Assembly: GCA_963565915.1 (NCBI GenBank)
Contig: OY751493.1
Location: forward strand, 2,480,001-2,544,000
DNA: 64,000 bases
Source: Entoloma clypeatum
Lineage: Eukaryota; Basidiomycota; Agaricomycetes; Agaricales; Entolomataceae
Direction of reading: 5' to 3'
Part shown: piece after piece, positions 10,201 to 21,395 of the stretch
Layout of the letters: every line of letters begins with the position of its first letter
Position numbering within the stretch: position 1 is the stretch's first letter
Notes under the pieces: model-generated
Told to the model about the DNA's origin: nothing
Seen by the model: only the letters and a program-made list of their open reading frames with translations
Database searches by the model: none
Program-made: the position numbers and the translations under genes

Positions 10201-12312
10201 CACTTAAAAATCATAAAGAGGCAGTCATCTCAGCTCTCGATGATGCCATGTCGCGCATCAAGGGTGCCTTGGATGGAATGCAGGCAGCCGAAACAGCTAA
10301 AGAGATGACATCTCTATCAGCGTCAGATGTTGAAACCTCGACACCTAAGGCTACTTCTACTTCATTGCAAGGCGCAGGAAGATTCACCTCGATGAAAGAA
10401 AGATGGACCCCACCAGCCCTCAGACTGCCTCGTGAGCCGCGCGAAAATTTTGATGTGACGGGAATGGAGCCTCCGCGATCACCACGACCGGCTTGGGAAT
10501 ATATCGTCCGTCTTCCGACATCGTCTCCATACCTCGAACCTGTCAACAGAAAGCAGCTATCTCTTTTTTTGAAGCCGACCTCTCAGATGCGCTGGGATGT
10601 ACTCTCCTTCGACCCCCCCGTTGAGAGGATGAACTGTCGAGATTTGTCGCTCAATGATGTTTTGTTTGGCAAGCCACCGGGAGGCTACCGAGGCAAAGGA
10701 AAATATCGCGTCTCTTTGCCAAGATCCAGAACCACTTTTAGAATGAACATTTCACCAAAAGTCAGTAATGTTGGCGCATTTGGACGACTAGCAGGCGCAG
10801 ATAGCGTGACATGGCGCCGAAGCAATCCCGCTGGGTTACAGTCGATTTGTACGCTCAACTCTGGTGCAACTTCCTCATCTCCTGGCGTGTCACAATCTGA
10901 GGCCAATTCCCCATCGTCATCGGTCAAAGATTTTACGCCACACCAACCGGATGCCCCAGAGTTGCCTACGCGATCTAGAATACAACCCAGGATGCCCATT
11001 GGATCTTCTGTTGCCTTCTATCGGGATTTACGGATCGATGCTGTCGAGGAAGAACCCAAATCATCCGTGAATTTCATCGTTACCAGCGAATTGGAATCTC
11101 AGGACGAGTCTATAATACTAGCAAAGACGTCCACGCTCGTCACAACTCCTGAAGCCTCAGATTCGACACCCAACGCCTCTACGTTGTCTACTCATACCAT
11201 GCAGGTCCCTGATGCCGCCGAAAGTCCACCTCCATTGATTCACGGCAAAACCGAGAGCAAAAGTTCCGACGACTCGGTATGTCCTAGCCGTTCCAAATTC
11301 TACTCTCGTCTGATATAAACATTCATTGAAGACTGACCCCGTTGTTTCCACCCCTCCGACACATCACGCTGCTCCCTGGGCCAGAAATCCCCTGAACATT
11401 CAGATGAAAGAATCTCCAGTACGGGTGCCTGATCCTGAACACTTGAAAGCTGTATGGTCACAGACTTCAAATAAGGCGGGGCTGCATGCCGTTAATTCGC
11501 TTGAAGGGATCGCGGACGATCTCACGGGGCTACCTTTCACAATTCAAGAGGTGAAGTCAGAGGACGGAGAAACACCGCCACCTTCAGTCTCAGCTGCTCC
11601 TTCCCGAATGTCACTTCATGATGTTACAAGAGCATTTCAACAAGTACCCACGTCGTCCGCGTCAACCTCATCAACGTCTCATCGAACTCCTCCAATTGCC
11701 ACACCGCCGATGACCCGGCCGTCGAACTATGCCTATGCGAATACGATGAGACCTACTTACGCCTACCCTTCGCCGATGATGAATCATCCCCATCCTACAA
11801 ATGCGATGTACCCAATGCCTGCCAGTCCAATTCCAAGCAGAATGACTGTCAATGGTCATACCCCTTTGTATAGCCAACCATTGTGGGTGTCACTGTCAGC
11901 CCCTGCACCACAAAATCATGGTAATATGATAAGGCCTATGTCATCCCCATACCCGGCACAGCTCATGCCATACCCATCCCCGGGAACACCTGGCTTATAC
12001 GGCACCCATTCGCCACAAAATATGCAAAGTTCGTCACAACAACAACCAGGGGCACAGATAAACCGCGATCGCAGCGTGCCCATGATGAGTCCCGCAATGG
12101 CACATGCTGGACCTGCCATGTATGGAAGTCCAGTGCTCATGCATGCTCCGCTTATGCAAGTTCCTCAAAACCACGCATACATGATGCCAACGAATCGCCC
12201 AGTGCGAACAGAAAACGGTCAACCTGTGGTGCACCAGCATTCACAGCAATCGAACAATCACGAACCACCTAATTACAATCCTGTTGCACCATTCATGAGG
12301 CCAACATGGTGA
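7285..12312 (+). CDS. Very large Pro/Ser/Thr-rich conserved protein, function unknown
   Basis: About 1,580 residues in six exons: 7285-7648, 7717-8106, 8149-8282, 8330-9472, 9525-11276 and 11332-12312. It is mostly disordered, rich in Ser, Pro, Thr and Gln. Recognisable ordered islands are RFSAVNINKKFLEKN; a GTGWSRPSSAAPP motif; DFPTAAEVAQG; FRGVHLDPNAHHWDE; the acidic DDDNFLDGVIEFGDGRQYKI; a charged coiled coil at about 9310-9430 rich in Arg/Glu (KQRRQQEEEEREKEKERA); RWDVLSFDPPVERMN; and KGKYRVSLPRSR. The C-terminal ~200 residues are a Met/Pro/Tyr/His/Gln-rich tail. The motif order near the N terminus resembles PRRC2/BAT2-N proteins (RNA granule factors), but this is only a weak impression. 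I do not assign a function. Confidence 0.75.
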
Positions 12313-12467
12313 ACTATGTTGTTCTCGCCATCGATACGCTGTTTTTTCCTGTGATTAGTATTACATGGCTATTGCTGTCCCATATTTCAATCATGATACT
12401 TTCCCCTCCAGTGTGGTGTTTCCTATAAGTAGGCTGAAGTAAGATGAAGTCTAGTCTCTAGTCAAGT

Positions 12468-14171
12468 CTAAGCAGCCAATTGCGAAGCACGTGCGGCAGC
12501 CTCATCAAGACTGTCGAACGCCTCGATCTTCAAACCAGACTCCCTGATCATTCTAGAAAGATATAAGTGGGTGTACACATCCTCGTAAGGGAAATGACAG
12601 ACTCTTTAGCCTCCTGCTCCTTGGTTCCCTTAAGCCTGACCACTAGTGGGACGCGAAGGTTCAATTCCTTGGTAGCTTTGATAACCCCTTCAGCGATGTA
12701 GTCACAGCGCATGATACCTTCCAGATGGTTAGATAGAAATGAGAGGTGGAGATTATGGTGTACCTCCGAAGATATTGATAAAGATGCTCTTGACTTTGGG
12801 GTCCTCGAGAAGGATCTCAAAGGCCTGTTTGACTGTGTCTGGTGTGGCACCGCTGCAATAAACAAGTAAGCGGTGGGGCATGGGCGAAGTTGTGTGATAC
12901 AGACCCTCCCACATCAAGAAAATTGGCGGGCTGACCGCCATGAAGTGACAGGACGTCCATTGTGGCCATGGCAAGACCAGCTCCGTTAACAAGACAGCCA
13001 ACGCTGCCGTCCAGCTTGATGAAGTTGAGATTTGCTTCTTGAGCGCGAACCTCCGAGGGCTCTTCTTGGGAGATGTCCCTTAGGTCAAATATATCTTTCT
13101 GACGGAATTCAGCGTTGTCATCGAACCCAAATTTGGCATCCATGCTAGAGGTACAGTGAATTGAAGGATGTGCAAGGAATCAAGGAGAGATGAAATAACC
13201 AGAGAACTTCACCATCTGTTGTTAGAGCCATGGGATTGATTTCAATTTGAGTGGCATCTTTTTCCTTGAAAAGTTTGTAGAGGTTGATAAAGACATCTGC
13301 AGCCTCGGATTGGGTCTTCTCGTCCTTGAAGCCCAACTTTTGTGCGACACCAATGGCAAGATCTCTGGTGAGACCAGTCGCAAAATCGATTGGTGTAGTG
13401 ATGATGGCACTGGGGTCTTTAGCGGCGACCTCTTCGATGTTCATGCCGCCTTGCGACGAAGCGACGAGAACGACGCCTTCCGAGGCACGGTCATTGAGAA
13501 CGGCGACATAATACTCATGGGCGGGCTGTCGGCGCTCAGCCAGCATGATCTGGGAATGAGATAGGCAATGACTTTGGAGCAGTGGAGAGTGCGACGAACG
13601 GCATTGCAGATGCGTCCAGCAGCGCCAGTTTGTTTAGTGATGAGCTTGGAGCCAATCATTTTGGCGGCAATGTCTCTCGCCTGTTCCGGGCTGGTAGGGA
13701 TGTGTTTTGAGGTTGCTCGGTGGTTCAAGTGGTGTGTATATACCTGGCAACCATATGTACACCACCTTGGAACCCATTGTCAAAAGCTCCCTTCCCGCGA
13801 CCTCCAGCAAGGACCTGAGCCTTTATGACGAGTCGGTCATGACCTGAAGACAGGGTTGAGGAGGACGAAGGGGGAGGTGTGTTCTGCGTACCGAAGCTGG
13901 TTGCGACATCAAAGGCATCTTGGGGAGACTTTGCGGGGCGACTCTTCGGGGTAGGGATACCATACTTTGAAGGCAAAGAATGGACACAGGCAGGGGTAGG
14001 TGCATGAATGGAACTCACGGAGTTGAGCAGCTTCATGGACTGGTGCTCATGGATGGAGAGGAAGCGCCGCTGACCTGCAGACAGTGCCTGTATGGGAGGG
14101 TTAAGTAGGGAGAGAGGGGACGAGAAGGGACTGGTACTTGCGCGGAGGACAGGACGAGTGTTGGGGAGCAT
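12468..14171 (-). CDS. LSC2: Succinyl-CoA ligase beta subunit, mitochondrial
   Basis: Forms succinate, ATP and CoA from succinyl-CoA in the TCA cycle, as the nucleotide-binding ATP-grasp subunit, in the mitochondrial matrix. Read on the minus strand from the presequence ([13 protein letters not shown], basic and Ser-rich) through [13 protein letters not shown], the ATP-grasp loop [96 protein letters not shown] and the C-terminal [13 protein letters not shown]. At least six short introns interrupt it, and all family blocks are present in order. An insertion rich in Pro/Ser (around 13855) sits between the two N-terminal blocks. The stop is TAG at 12468. Convergent with the large gene upstream. 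Confidence 0.93.
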
Positions 14172-14455
14172 CGGGGAGGAGGAGAACGGGAGGCGGCTTA
14201 GTCAGCTGTGGTATAAGGTGAGAGGATGGACGAGGGGGCGACAATGAACAGAGCGACGACGACGGTTGATGCGACGCCGAGCACTTCCTGTCTCTCACCC
14301 CCGGGACATCTCGGGTGCGCAACTCTGACAGACTGAACGACCCGTCCTCCCCTTGAGTTCAGACAATCCGATTCCTGACGATGGGCTGTCCGAAATTAGG
14401 CGGAGGAACACCTTTTTTTTTCGCCTCGTGTACATAGTTTGTAACGTTGACCACA

Positions 14456-15289
14456 ATGTCCAACACGAGCAACAGTGAGCGCACGATGTCCCCCAACCCT
14501 TTGACTCAGCTCCTCCACGTCTCCACCACCATCCTCCTCCAAGCCGTCCACCTCCTGGACAGCTATCTCACCTCAGACCACCAGCTCACCGTCAGCTCAA
14601 AGTACCTCCCTGGCTCTACCATCGGCACGCCCTCGTCCGCCCTGCCTTCTCCCCACTGACCCACCCGTGAATTAGGAAAACATCTTCGACATGCTCGCGA
14701 TCACTTTGTCCTCTTAGTACAGGCCACCTCATCCCCACCCCCACACCTCCTGTCCTACGACACAAGATGTCGGAACACACCCATGGAAAGCAGTCGCTCT
14801 GCTGCACGCGACGCTTTAATGGAGACAATCCACCAGCTTGAACAATTTGTCCCGACTGCCCACATGAGCACCCCCATCATCCTCCACGCTGTGACACCTG
14901 ATCTCCAGGAATTCCAAACGACCTTCGGCCGAGAAGTGAGTCCCTGTCTCGAGCTGACTTGCGACTTCTGTTCAACAGGACCCAGCTTTGGTTTGCAGGT
15001 CTCCACTGTGTCCACCATTGGTCCATGGTATGTTCTATATCATATGAGTGCCATGTAGCTTTACATAACATCCTCAGATTCGTGTTATCGCCGGAGAACT
15101 TGTCAGTCTCTCTTTGGACTGCTGCCTCGCGCGCTTGAATATCGTTTTCAGAACATTCAGCTCACAGACGACTTTGGTTTTGCGCCATCCACCTTGGTTT
15201 ATCAAGGCATGTCCATTGTGCTCAACCAAAAGCCATCACTTTCACAGCTTACAGACCGAGAATCACCACTTGGGAAGGCAAAAATATGA
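14456..15289 (+). CDS. DinB-like four-helix protein, metal-binding His motif
   Basis: A soluble protein resembling the DinB/YfiT fold seen in bacteria and some fungi; its reaction is unknown. Exons 14456-14624, 14676 to about 14936, about 14986-15027, about 15078-15100, about 15153-15206 and 15255-15289. Conserved blocks are IGKHLRHARDHFVLL, YDTRCRNTPMESSRSAARDAL, LWFAGLHCVHHWSMIRVIAGEL and DDFGFAPSTLVYQ, with the C-terminal tail GKAKI. The His of GKHLRHARDH and the HCVHHW cluster are candidate metal ligands. Two introns here begin with GC (gcacgc at 14625 and gcatgt at 15207); both are required to keep the conserved blocks in frame. The first Met of this frame is at 14456. Confidence 0.7.
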
Positions 15290-15433
15290 CTCGCTTTCGG
15301 TAGTAACTAGTCATTATGTTCTTGATAGTGTCCATTCAATCCTTGTTATTTATGGCCAAATAACGCTACAATCGTTTATATCATTGATTGACACTTCAAC
15401 CGATCCTTGAGCACACCTCATCTCTTGGCTCTG

Positions 15434-17691
15434 ATGCCTGACAACATGATACCCATTGTGGGCGAGAATCAAAAGAAACGCGTTGTGAGTTTATATTATA
15501 CCCTGATCGCGCTGTACTTGACATGTTGGGAGTGTTACTTCTTCGACTCCGATATTGGAGGCTTTCACTACGGGCCAGGTCACCCGTGAGCAACTGTTCT
15601 TCTCACCTGTACTCCTAAAATTCGACCTATCCTTCTTTTATTTTCCATATCGACAGAATGAAGCCAACCCGTATACGCATGTGTCATTCTCTGGTCATGA
15701 ACTATGGACTGTATAAAAAGATGGAGATATTCGTGAGCATCTCATTCCGGATTTGCGGTACCAACGTTCATGGGCACCTGGGCAGCGAGCTAAGCCGGCC
15801 ACAAAGCGGGAAATGACACAATTTCATTCAGACGAGTACGTTGACTTCTTAAGTCGCATAACACCCAGCAACATGAATTCGTTCCTGAAAGAACAACACA
15901 AATGCTGGTGCAATTCCTTGTTGTTCCCCCGGCCTAAAGCCAACTCCTCTTTTTGGTTAACAATAGATAATGTTGGTGATGACTGTCCAGTATTTGACGG
16001 TTTGTTTGAGTATTGCTCAATATCGGCGGGGGGCTCAATGGGTACGCCGTTGATTTCGTTCACAGCTAGATCACCTCAGACGGCTCCATAATACAGAGGG
16101 TGCAGCACGGCTCAGTCGCGACAAATGTGACATAGCTATCAATTGGGCCGGGGGTCTCCATCATGCGAAAAAAAGCGAAGCCAGTGGTTTCTGCTATGTC
16201 AATGGTGACATCTCCGTTCATCCTTCCTGATTTCTGCATTAACAGCCTCTCTTGTCGGTAGATATCGTGCTCGGAATTCTGGAGCTTTTACGGTAGACAC
16301 GCTTCGCTTCGCTGGGACAAAGTATTGAATTCGTGAAAACAGGTATCACAACAGAGTCCTTTACATTGACATCGATGTCCATCATGGGGATGGCGTTGAG
16401 GAAGCATTTTACACCACTGACAGAGTTATGACCGTCAGTTTCCACAAATATGGGGAATACTTTCCGGGGACAGGTGAACTTCGGGTGGGCTTTATTCGCG
16501 CTCTTACAGTCGGTTTCCCCATGATCAATTTCAGGATGTAGGGATGTTCAAGGGGAAATATTATGCCCTAAACTTCCCTCTAAGAGATGGCATCTCCGAC
16601 GAGAACTACAAATCCGTTTTCGAGCCAGTGAGTTAGAGGGAATCCGGTCAACTAAATTAACCATCTGGATTCCTGTAGGTTATTCAGCAAGTTATGGAAT
16701 CTTACGATCCATCTGCCATTGTCCTGCAATGTGGCACAGACTCCCTCTCGGGCGATAAATTGGGATGCCTGAATTTGTCAATGCGAGGTATGTGGCAGTT
16801 GTCCTTCTCGGCTTGTCAAATGAACAAATGTCAGGTCATGCGAACTGTGTAAAATTTGTGAAGTCGTTCAATAAACCTTTGCTTCTACTCGGAGGTGGAG
16901 GATATACGATGCGAAATGTTAGTCGCGCATGGGCTTATGAGACTGGCCTCGCAACTGGTGTAGAACTTGGCCCAGGTGAGAATCCGGCGTTGGCGTCGAT
17001 CTCTCCTTTGTTCTGACCGAGGTGTTTAGAGATACCGGTCAATGAATACTATGAGTATTTTGGACCCGATTATGAACTTGATGTCAAAGCTTCCAATACA
17101 GAAGATCTCAATACATCGGCGTACCTGGAACGTGTCAAGAAAATGGTGATGGAAAATTTGAGACACACAGGTGGTCCCCCGAGTGTGCAGATGTCAGGTG
17201 CGCATCGCAGAAGCGCAGGAATATTTGATACTCATAGAACATTATTTTCAGATATACCATCAATGCCTATCGATGATATTCTCGATGATGCCAACCGAGA
17301 CGAGGACCTCGAATCGAGGGACATTCGCCGACCTCAACGTCTCCTGGACGCACGGCGGCAGGCTGACGGGGAGTTATCCGACTCCGATGACGAAGGCGAA
17401 GGCGGTCGGAGAAACCATATGCGACACCGGGACTTGGATAGTCTAGGGGAGCGGAAGTTCGGAATGGGTGTCGGCATCCTTGCATCATCCGCTTCAACGA
17501 ACATACACACTGCGGGTCCAAGCGGTCATACTACAGCTGCTCGAGTACTGTCAACTACCCTTGTTGGCACAACCATGGATGTAGACACGCCACGGACACC
17601 ACCAGACAAAAATGAAGCAACTGAAAAGCAAGGAGTCATGTCGACGGAAGCCGTGGCGATGACTTTGGATGAGCCTTCCAGTTGTCCTTGA
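15434..17691 (+). CDS. RPD3: Class I histone deacetylase, RPD3 type
   Basis: Zn-dependent lysine deacetylase, catalytic core of Rpd3/Sin3 corepressor complexes. About twelve exons. Visible blocks are [93 protein letters not shown] with both Zn-ligand Asp/His residues, [18 protein letters not shown], and [20 protein letters not shown] with the catalytic Tyr. The C-terminal ~170 residues are acidic and Ser-rich ([10 protein letters not shown]), less conserved and typical of fungal Rpd3. The exon ending at 15903 (codons HKY) needs a GC donor (gctggt) with a poor consensus; the other introns have GT donors. The stop is 76 bp before the XPA start, giving a tight tandem pair. Confidence 0.95.
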
Positions 17692-17767
17692 AAGGTTGCA
17701 TGTCCAACTAAATACTGTACATACCAAGAAATGTCATGTGATTGACGCAAGTACTCCCTCTGCCAAA

Positions 17768-18966
17768 ATGGTGGACACTACCGACAGATTTCATACCCCA
17801 CCGCCCGGGGAAACGGTACTCGGGCCTTTCCTTCTGACGCCAGAACAGTTGAAACGTGTTGAACTCAATCGCCTCAAAGGTCGGTGAGGGACCACCAGTT
17901 ATTTGGCAGCCACCATATCACCTACATTCACACTTGTCATAATCAGCCAAGGAAAACCGAAGGCAGGAGGAACAGGCTGCGTCGATATCTGCTACTCCAA
18001 ATGTCAATAACAAACGGCCAATAGGGGTTGTACCAGCGACATCAAATTCACCAACCGCCAAAGTTAAAGAATCCTCCAAACCACTGAAACGCGATTCACG
18101 TCTAGGAAGCTACTTTGAGTATGATCTCTCCAAGATGGTCAATTCCAAAGGTGGATTTTTGTTGGAGGATGGCAATAAGGTTGACGAGAGTGTGCGGCGG
18201 AAAGAGAAAGAGAGAGAAAGACAACGAGTTGTGCGAACTCTTGACCCTCGTAAGTCCCTGTTCTAATAGTTGTATGGTCCAAGAAGTCATAAAACCGGTG
18301 AAAAAAGCCATGTTTTTGAATTCGTCGCGGAACCCCAAGTGCAACGAATGCCAATCAATGGACGTTGATCAAACCTTCAAGAAGGTTTTCGGATGTCTAG
18401 TATGCAAAAAATGTCAAAATGCGCAGCCCGAGAAATATAGCTTGTTAACGAAGACAGAATGCAAGGAGGTCAGCCTTGACTGTCTCAAATATCTCGAGAC
18501 TGTGACGTTGACTCTCGCATTCTTTTGCAGGATTATTTGCTCACAGACCGTATGTATTCTTTCCATCATCATGGCTGAACCAGCCTTCATGGTTCTATCA
18601 GCTGAGTTGCGCGATCAAGAACTTCTCCCTCACTTATTGAAAGCAAATCCACATGCCTCCACTTACGCCAACATGATGCTTTTTCTGCGTTTTCAGGTGG
18701 AAAATTTTGCATGGAAGAAATGGGGATCGCCCGAGGCTCTCGACGCGGAATACGAACGACGTGTTGCGGAGAAGAAGAAAAAGAAAAATAAGAAGTTCGA
18801 AGAAGGACTAAAGGAGTTGCGCAAGCGAACCAAGGAGGGTGTGTGGCAGAAGAGAAGAGATGCTGAGCACAGACATGTTTTTGGTGAGATGGAGATGGAG
18901 GATGGTCGTTCTGGAAGACAAGTATGTCACACTTGTGGGTTTACGGTCGACGTTGAGGTATTGTGA
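17768..18966 (+). CDS. RAD14: DNA repair protein XPA / Rad14
   Basis: Damage-verification scaffold of nucleotide excision repair that binds DNA, RPA and TFIIH in the nucleus. Exons 17768-17879, 17947-18250, about 18309-18474 and two more to 18966. The zinc finger is exact: C-x2-C-x17-C-x2-C starting at PKCNEC and ending CLVCKKC. Next come LLTKTECKEDYLLTD, the conserved RDQELLPHLLKANPH and the basic DNA-binding helix FAWKKWGSPEALDAEYERR, then a Lys-rich KKKKKNKKF run. The C terminus (HVFGEMEMED, then VCHTCGFTVDVE) matches fungal Rad14. The start at 17768 (MVDTTDRFHTPPPG) is the first Met compatible with the spacing after the HDAC stop; an upstream Met at 17669 lies inside the HDAC gene. Confidence 0.92.
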
Positions 18967-19163
18967 TCTACTTAGTGGTCGAAGCATGAGTGAATGAGGG
19001 ATTGGAACTTGTAAAGCCAAGGTTCAAGATCATCCTCGGAAAAGGGTCACTGGCGAGCTTGATTGACGACTCGGTGATGGTGGATGAGACCATATGGCTG
19101 AGCGAGAAGGTTTTGGCACACGAATACAGGTAATGCCCAAGAGGACAAAAGGCAAAAAGTAAC

Positions 19164-19584
19164 CTAGTTTTTCCTGCGGAAGGAGGAGCCTTGGCTGTCG
19201 AGTCAGTTGACAATGCGGATGATCGAGGGAATGACAATATGCACCCTCGGTTAACCTCGCTCTACCGCCTGTGGGTTGACACAAAACACCAGAGCAAGAA
19301 CGACAAAGGACGACTGTTTGGGCGTGTGAAAATACGGTCGAGATGGCGAAACATGCTAGGAATAATGCAAGATCAGTCCCGCACCAGCTGAGATTGTGAA
19401 AGGGTATAACATACCGGAGCATTTTACATCCATGAAGTAAGAATTTGGCGACTGCACTAGGCGTTTTAACTTGTGCTGGTTCTTCTCAAACTCGGGAGAT
19501 GGATTGAGTAGATCGACGGCGAGAGTCTGCAGATGGATGGATAAGTAAGCCGTCGTGCGTGAGCAGAGCGCATCGACATACCAT
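19164..19584 (-). CDS. RPS27: 40S ribosomal protein eS27
   Basis: Zinc-finger protein of the small ribosomal subunit. Exons (complement) 19582-19584, 19415-19526, 19245-19355 and 19164-19189. The first exon holds only the ATG start codon, and the second opens [19 protein letters not shown]. The C4 zinc finger C-x2-C-x15-C-x2-C is visible as CSAC, then FSHAQTVV, then CRSC, followed by [15 protein letters not shown] and the terminal SFRRKN. 83 residues, close to the normal length. An exon carrying only the start codon is common in fungal and animal ribosomal protein genes and usually goes with an intron-dependent high expression level. Convergent with XPA, with about 200 bp between the stops. 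Confidence 0.96.
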
Positions 19585-20178
19585 TGCTGATGTCGATGGG
19601 ATGGGATGGGGAAAGATGAGAGTGCTCTCTTTTCGTTGGGTTTGCAAACAAGGTTTAGGTTTGTAGCGGGGTTCGAATTAGTGCATGCCGCGAACCGGCC
19701 GTGGCTTCAAATGAATGAAAGACAAAGATCTAATACGCAGTCAAAGGGCACCTACGATAAGATGAGTGGGTTAAACTGTAGCCAGCACCTGAGGAGTCTT
19801 GGAGACAAAGGTCAGGTCTCGCTTCATAGATGGAAACAATTGTTCTTTGTTCTCTTTTTGTCTTGGTAAATTTGTAGCGGCGATACTTGGGGGGTAATAT
19901 ATAAAGCCTTTACTGTGCCTCCTGATCGACTATACATTACCCACTAATTTGCTCCTCAAGTCCCTCATTCCTGTCATTCCTACCTGCCTGCCTCGAGGTA
20001 ATGCTGACCTGATCCCCTTCCGCTCAAGGATTCTCATGTTTATCCTTTAGAACTTGTTACTACACACCAACGACCGATCTTCCTTCCCTCCTTCTCACCT
20101 TTCTGCGAGTCATATTTCCGCGCTTTCCTTCGCTGGTCGATACTTCAACGTTTAACGATTCTTTCTCACTTCGAACCG
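19585..20178. promoter_or_regulatory. Divergent RPS27/BTG upstream region with TATA box
   Basis: 594 bp without a gene. A good TATA box (TATATAAA) lies at 19898-19905, 274 bp before the BTG start, and is followed by a strongly pyrimidine-rich plus-strand stretch at about 19920-20170, typical of the 5' leader of highly expressed fungal genes. The half near RPS27 shows no clear element. Confidence 0.5.
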
Positions 20179-21093
20179 ATGGTCCCTTCAATTTCGACAT
20201 CCTCCAATCTATCTCGCACTATCGCGCATGCCGTCTCATTCCTTACGCGCCCCCTTCTTACTTCCTATCCAGTAGCCCCAGTCAGCAAACTGCAAATCAG
20301 CCTCGAGGCAAACCTCGCAGCGCTCTACGCTCCCACCTGGCTCGTCAACGACCCATTGAGTGGTTCGACTTGTCGAGCCCTCTCCCTGTCGCCTCATTGT
20401 CTTCCACCACGACCCATCTACTCTGCCTGCGTTGCTGCCGGTGTCCAGTGGTTTGAATGGGTTTCTCTCCTCGGTAATCGGGAGTTCGAGCTTTTCGTGA
20501 ATCCTGGATGTGTGGCTCTTCGTTATGGACGAAAGGGAACCTCCGATGGCAAGTTGTTTGTTGTCTGGTTTGACCAGCCTACCTCTCCCGCTGTCCAAAC
20601 GGTCAGGCCGCTTCCCGGGCCGATCGACGTCCAAAGAGCCATCCGGACTTCATCCAAAACCCTTGCGCAACAATTGATTGAAGACGATGACCAGGTCGAT
20701 GACCAGTTGTTTGCTATGATTGCGGACGAAATCAATGCCCCAACTTGGACGACACCTGTTGATCCCGACTTTCCCTCATTCTCCCGACCCCTTTCCCCTG
20801 GCTCCACCCTGTCCGCGCATTCACGCTGCAGTTCTCGCTCATCCAACTCGAGCTCAGGCTTTTCACACACATCTGGCCAGTCGTCCTCGACATCACTTTC
20901 ATCGACTTCGTCGTCAGGTTCCCAAAAGTCCAAACAATCCCGCCGAGAAAAAGCGAGGCAAGCCCGTGTTTTTGTTGACACTAGTAAGGTGGAAGTGACA
21001 CCATATGATGGTGGCAAGACCACTGTATTGACAGGCGGAGTCATGCTTGGTGCTGCCCAATGTAGGCCCGTCAAGGCTAAACGTGCCTGGTGA
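20179..21093 (+). CDS. BTG/Tob (APRO) anti-proliferative domain protein
   Basis: A fungal member of the BTG/Tob family; in animals these bind the CCR4-NOT deadenylase subunit Caf1. Single exon, 304 residues, unusual for this intron-rich window. The APRO domain occupies about residues 10-120: LTRPLLTSYP, then LEANLAALYAPTWLVNDPL (box A-like), IYSACVAAGVQWFEW, NREFELFVNPGCVALRYGR (box B-like). The rest is Ser-rich with a long SSSTSLSSTSSSGS stretch and a basic KSKQSRREKARQAR patch near residue 255. The start follows a pyrimidine-rich leader and a TATA box. Family assignment is from the domain pattern; the role in this fungus is inferred. Confidence 0.8.
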   Translation: MVPSISTSSNLSRTIAHAVSFLTRPLLTSYPVAPVSKLQISLEANLAALYAPTWLVNDPLSGSTCRALSLSPHCLPPRPIYSACVAAGVQWFEWVSLLGNREFELFVNPGCVALRYGRKGTSDGKLFVVWFDQPTSPAVQTVRPLPGPIDVQRAIRTSSKTLAQQLIEDDDQVDDQLFAMIADEINAPTWTTPVDPDFPSFSRPLSPGSTLSAHSRCSSRSSNSSSGFSHTSGQSSSTSLSSTSSSGSQKSKQSRREKARQARVFVDTSKVEVTPYDGGKTTVLTGGVMLGAAQCRPVKAKRAW

Positions 21094-21395
21094 AACCAAT
21101 GGATGGTGGTCCGTCCGTATGATTTCACTGTGCATGATGATAATTTCTCACGAAATCTGAACTGTTTATATGAATGCCCCAATAACGCATATACTTTGTC
21201 TCCAGCTACTTTTCCGCCCGACGGACTTTATGACCTTGGTTATCCTAGAACTTGTTTTAATCAATAATTATTATTATACGGGATTAAATCGGCCTTCAAG
21301 ATAGGTTCAATTGGGGACATCTGCTGCACTCGGGGCCACTAAGACTCTTGAGCACAACCCCAGCGATCCGATTAATTCGAAAACAGAGTCCAAAA

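Noticed and set aside
19655..19690. B-box-like ggttcgaat suggesting a tRNA gene
   Set aside because: No A-box or cloverleaf with matching acceptor stem around it.
20523..21182. Long minus-strand open frame over the BTG gene
   Set aside because: Shadow of a real single-exon gene; no motif, and base composition follows the plus-strand codon use.
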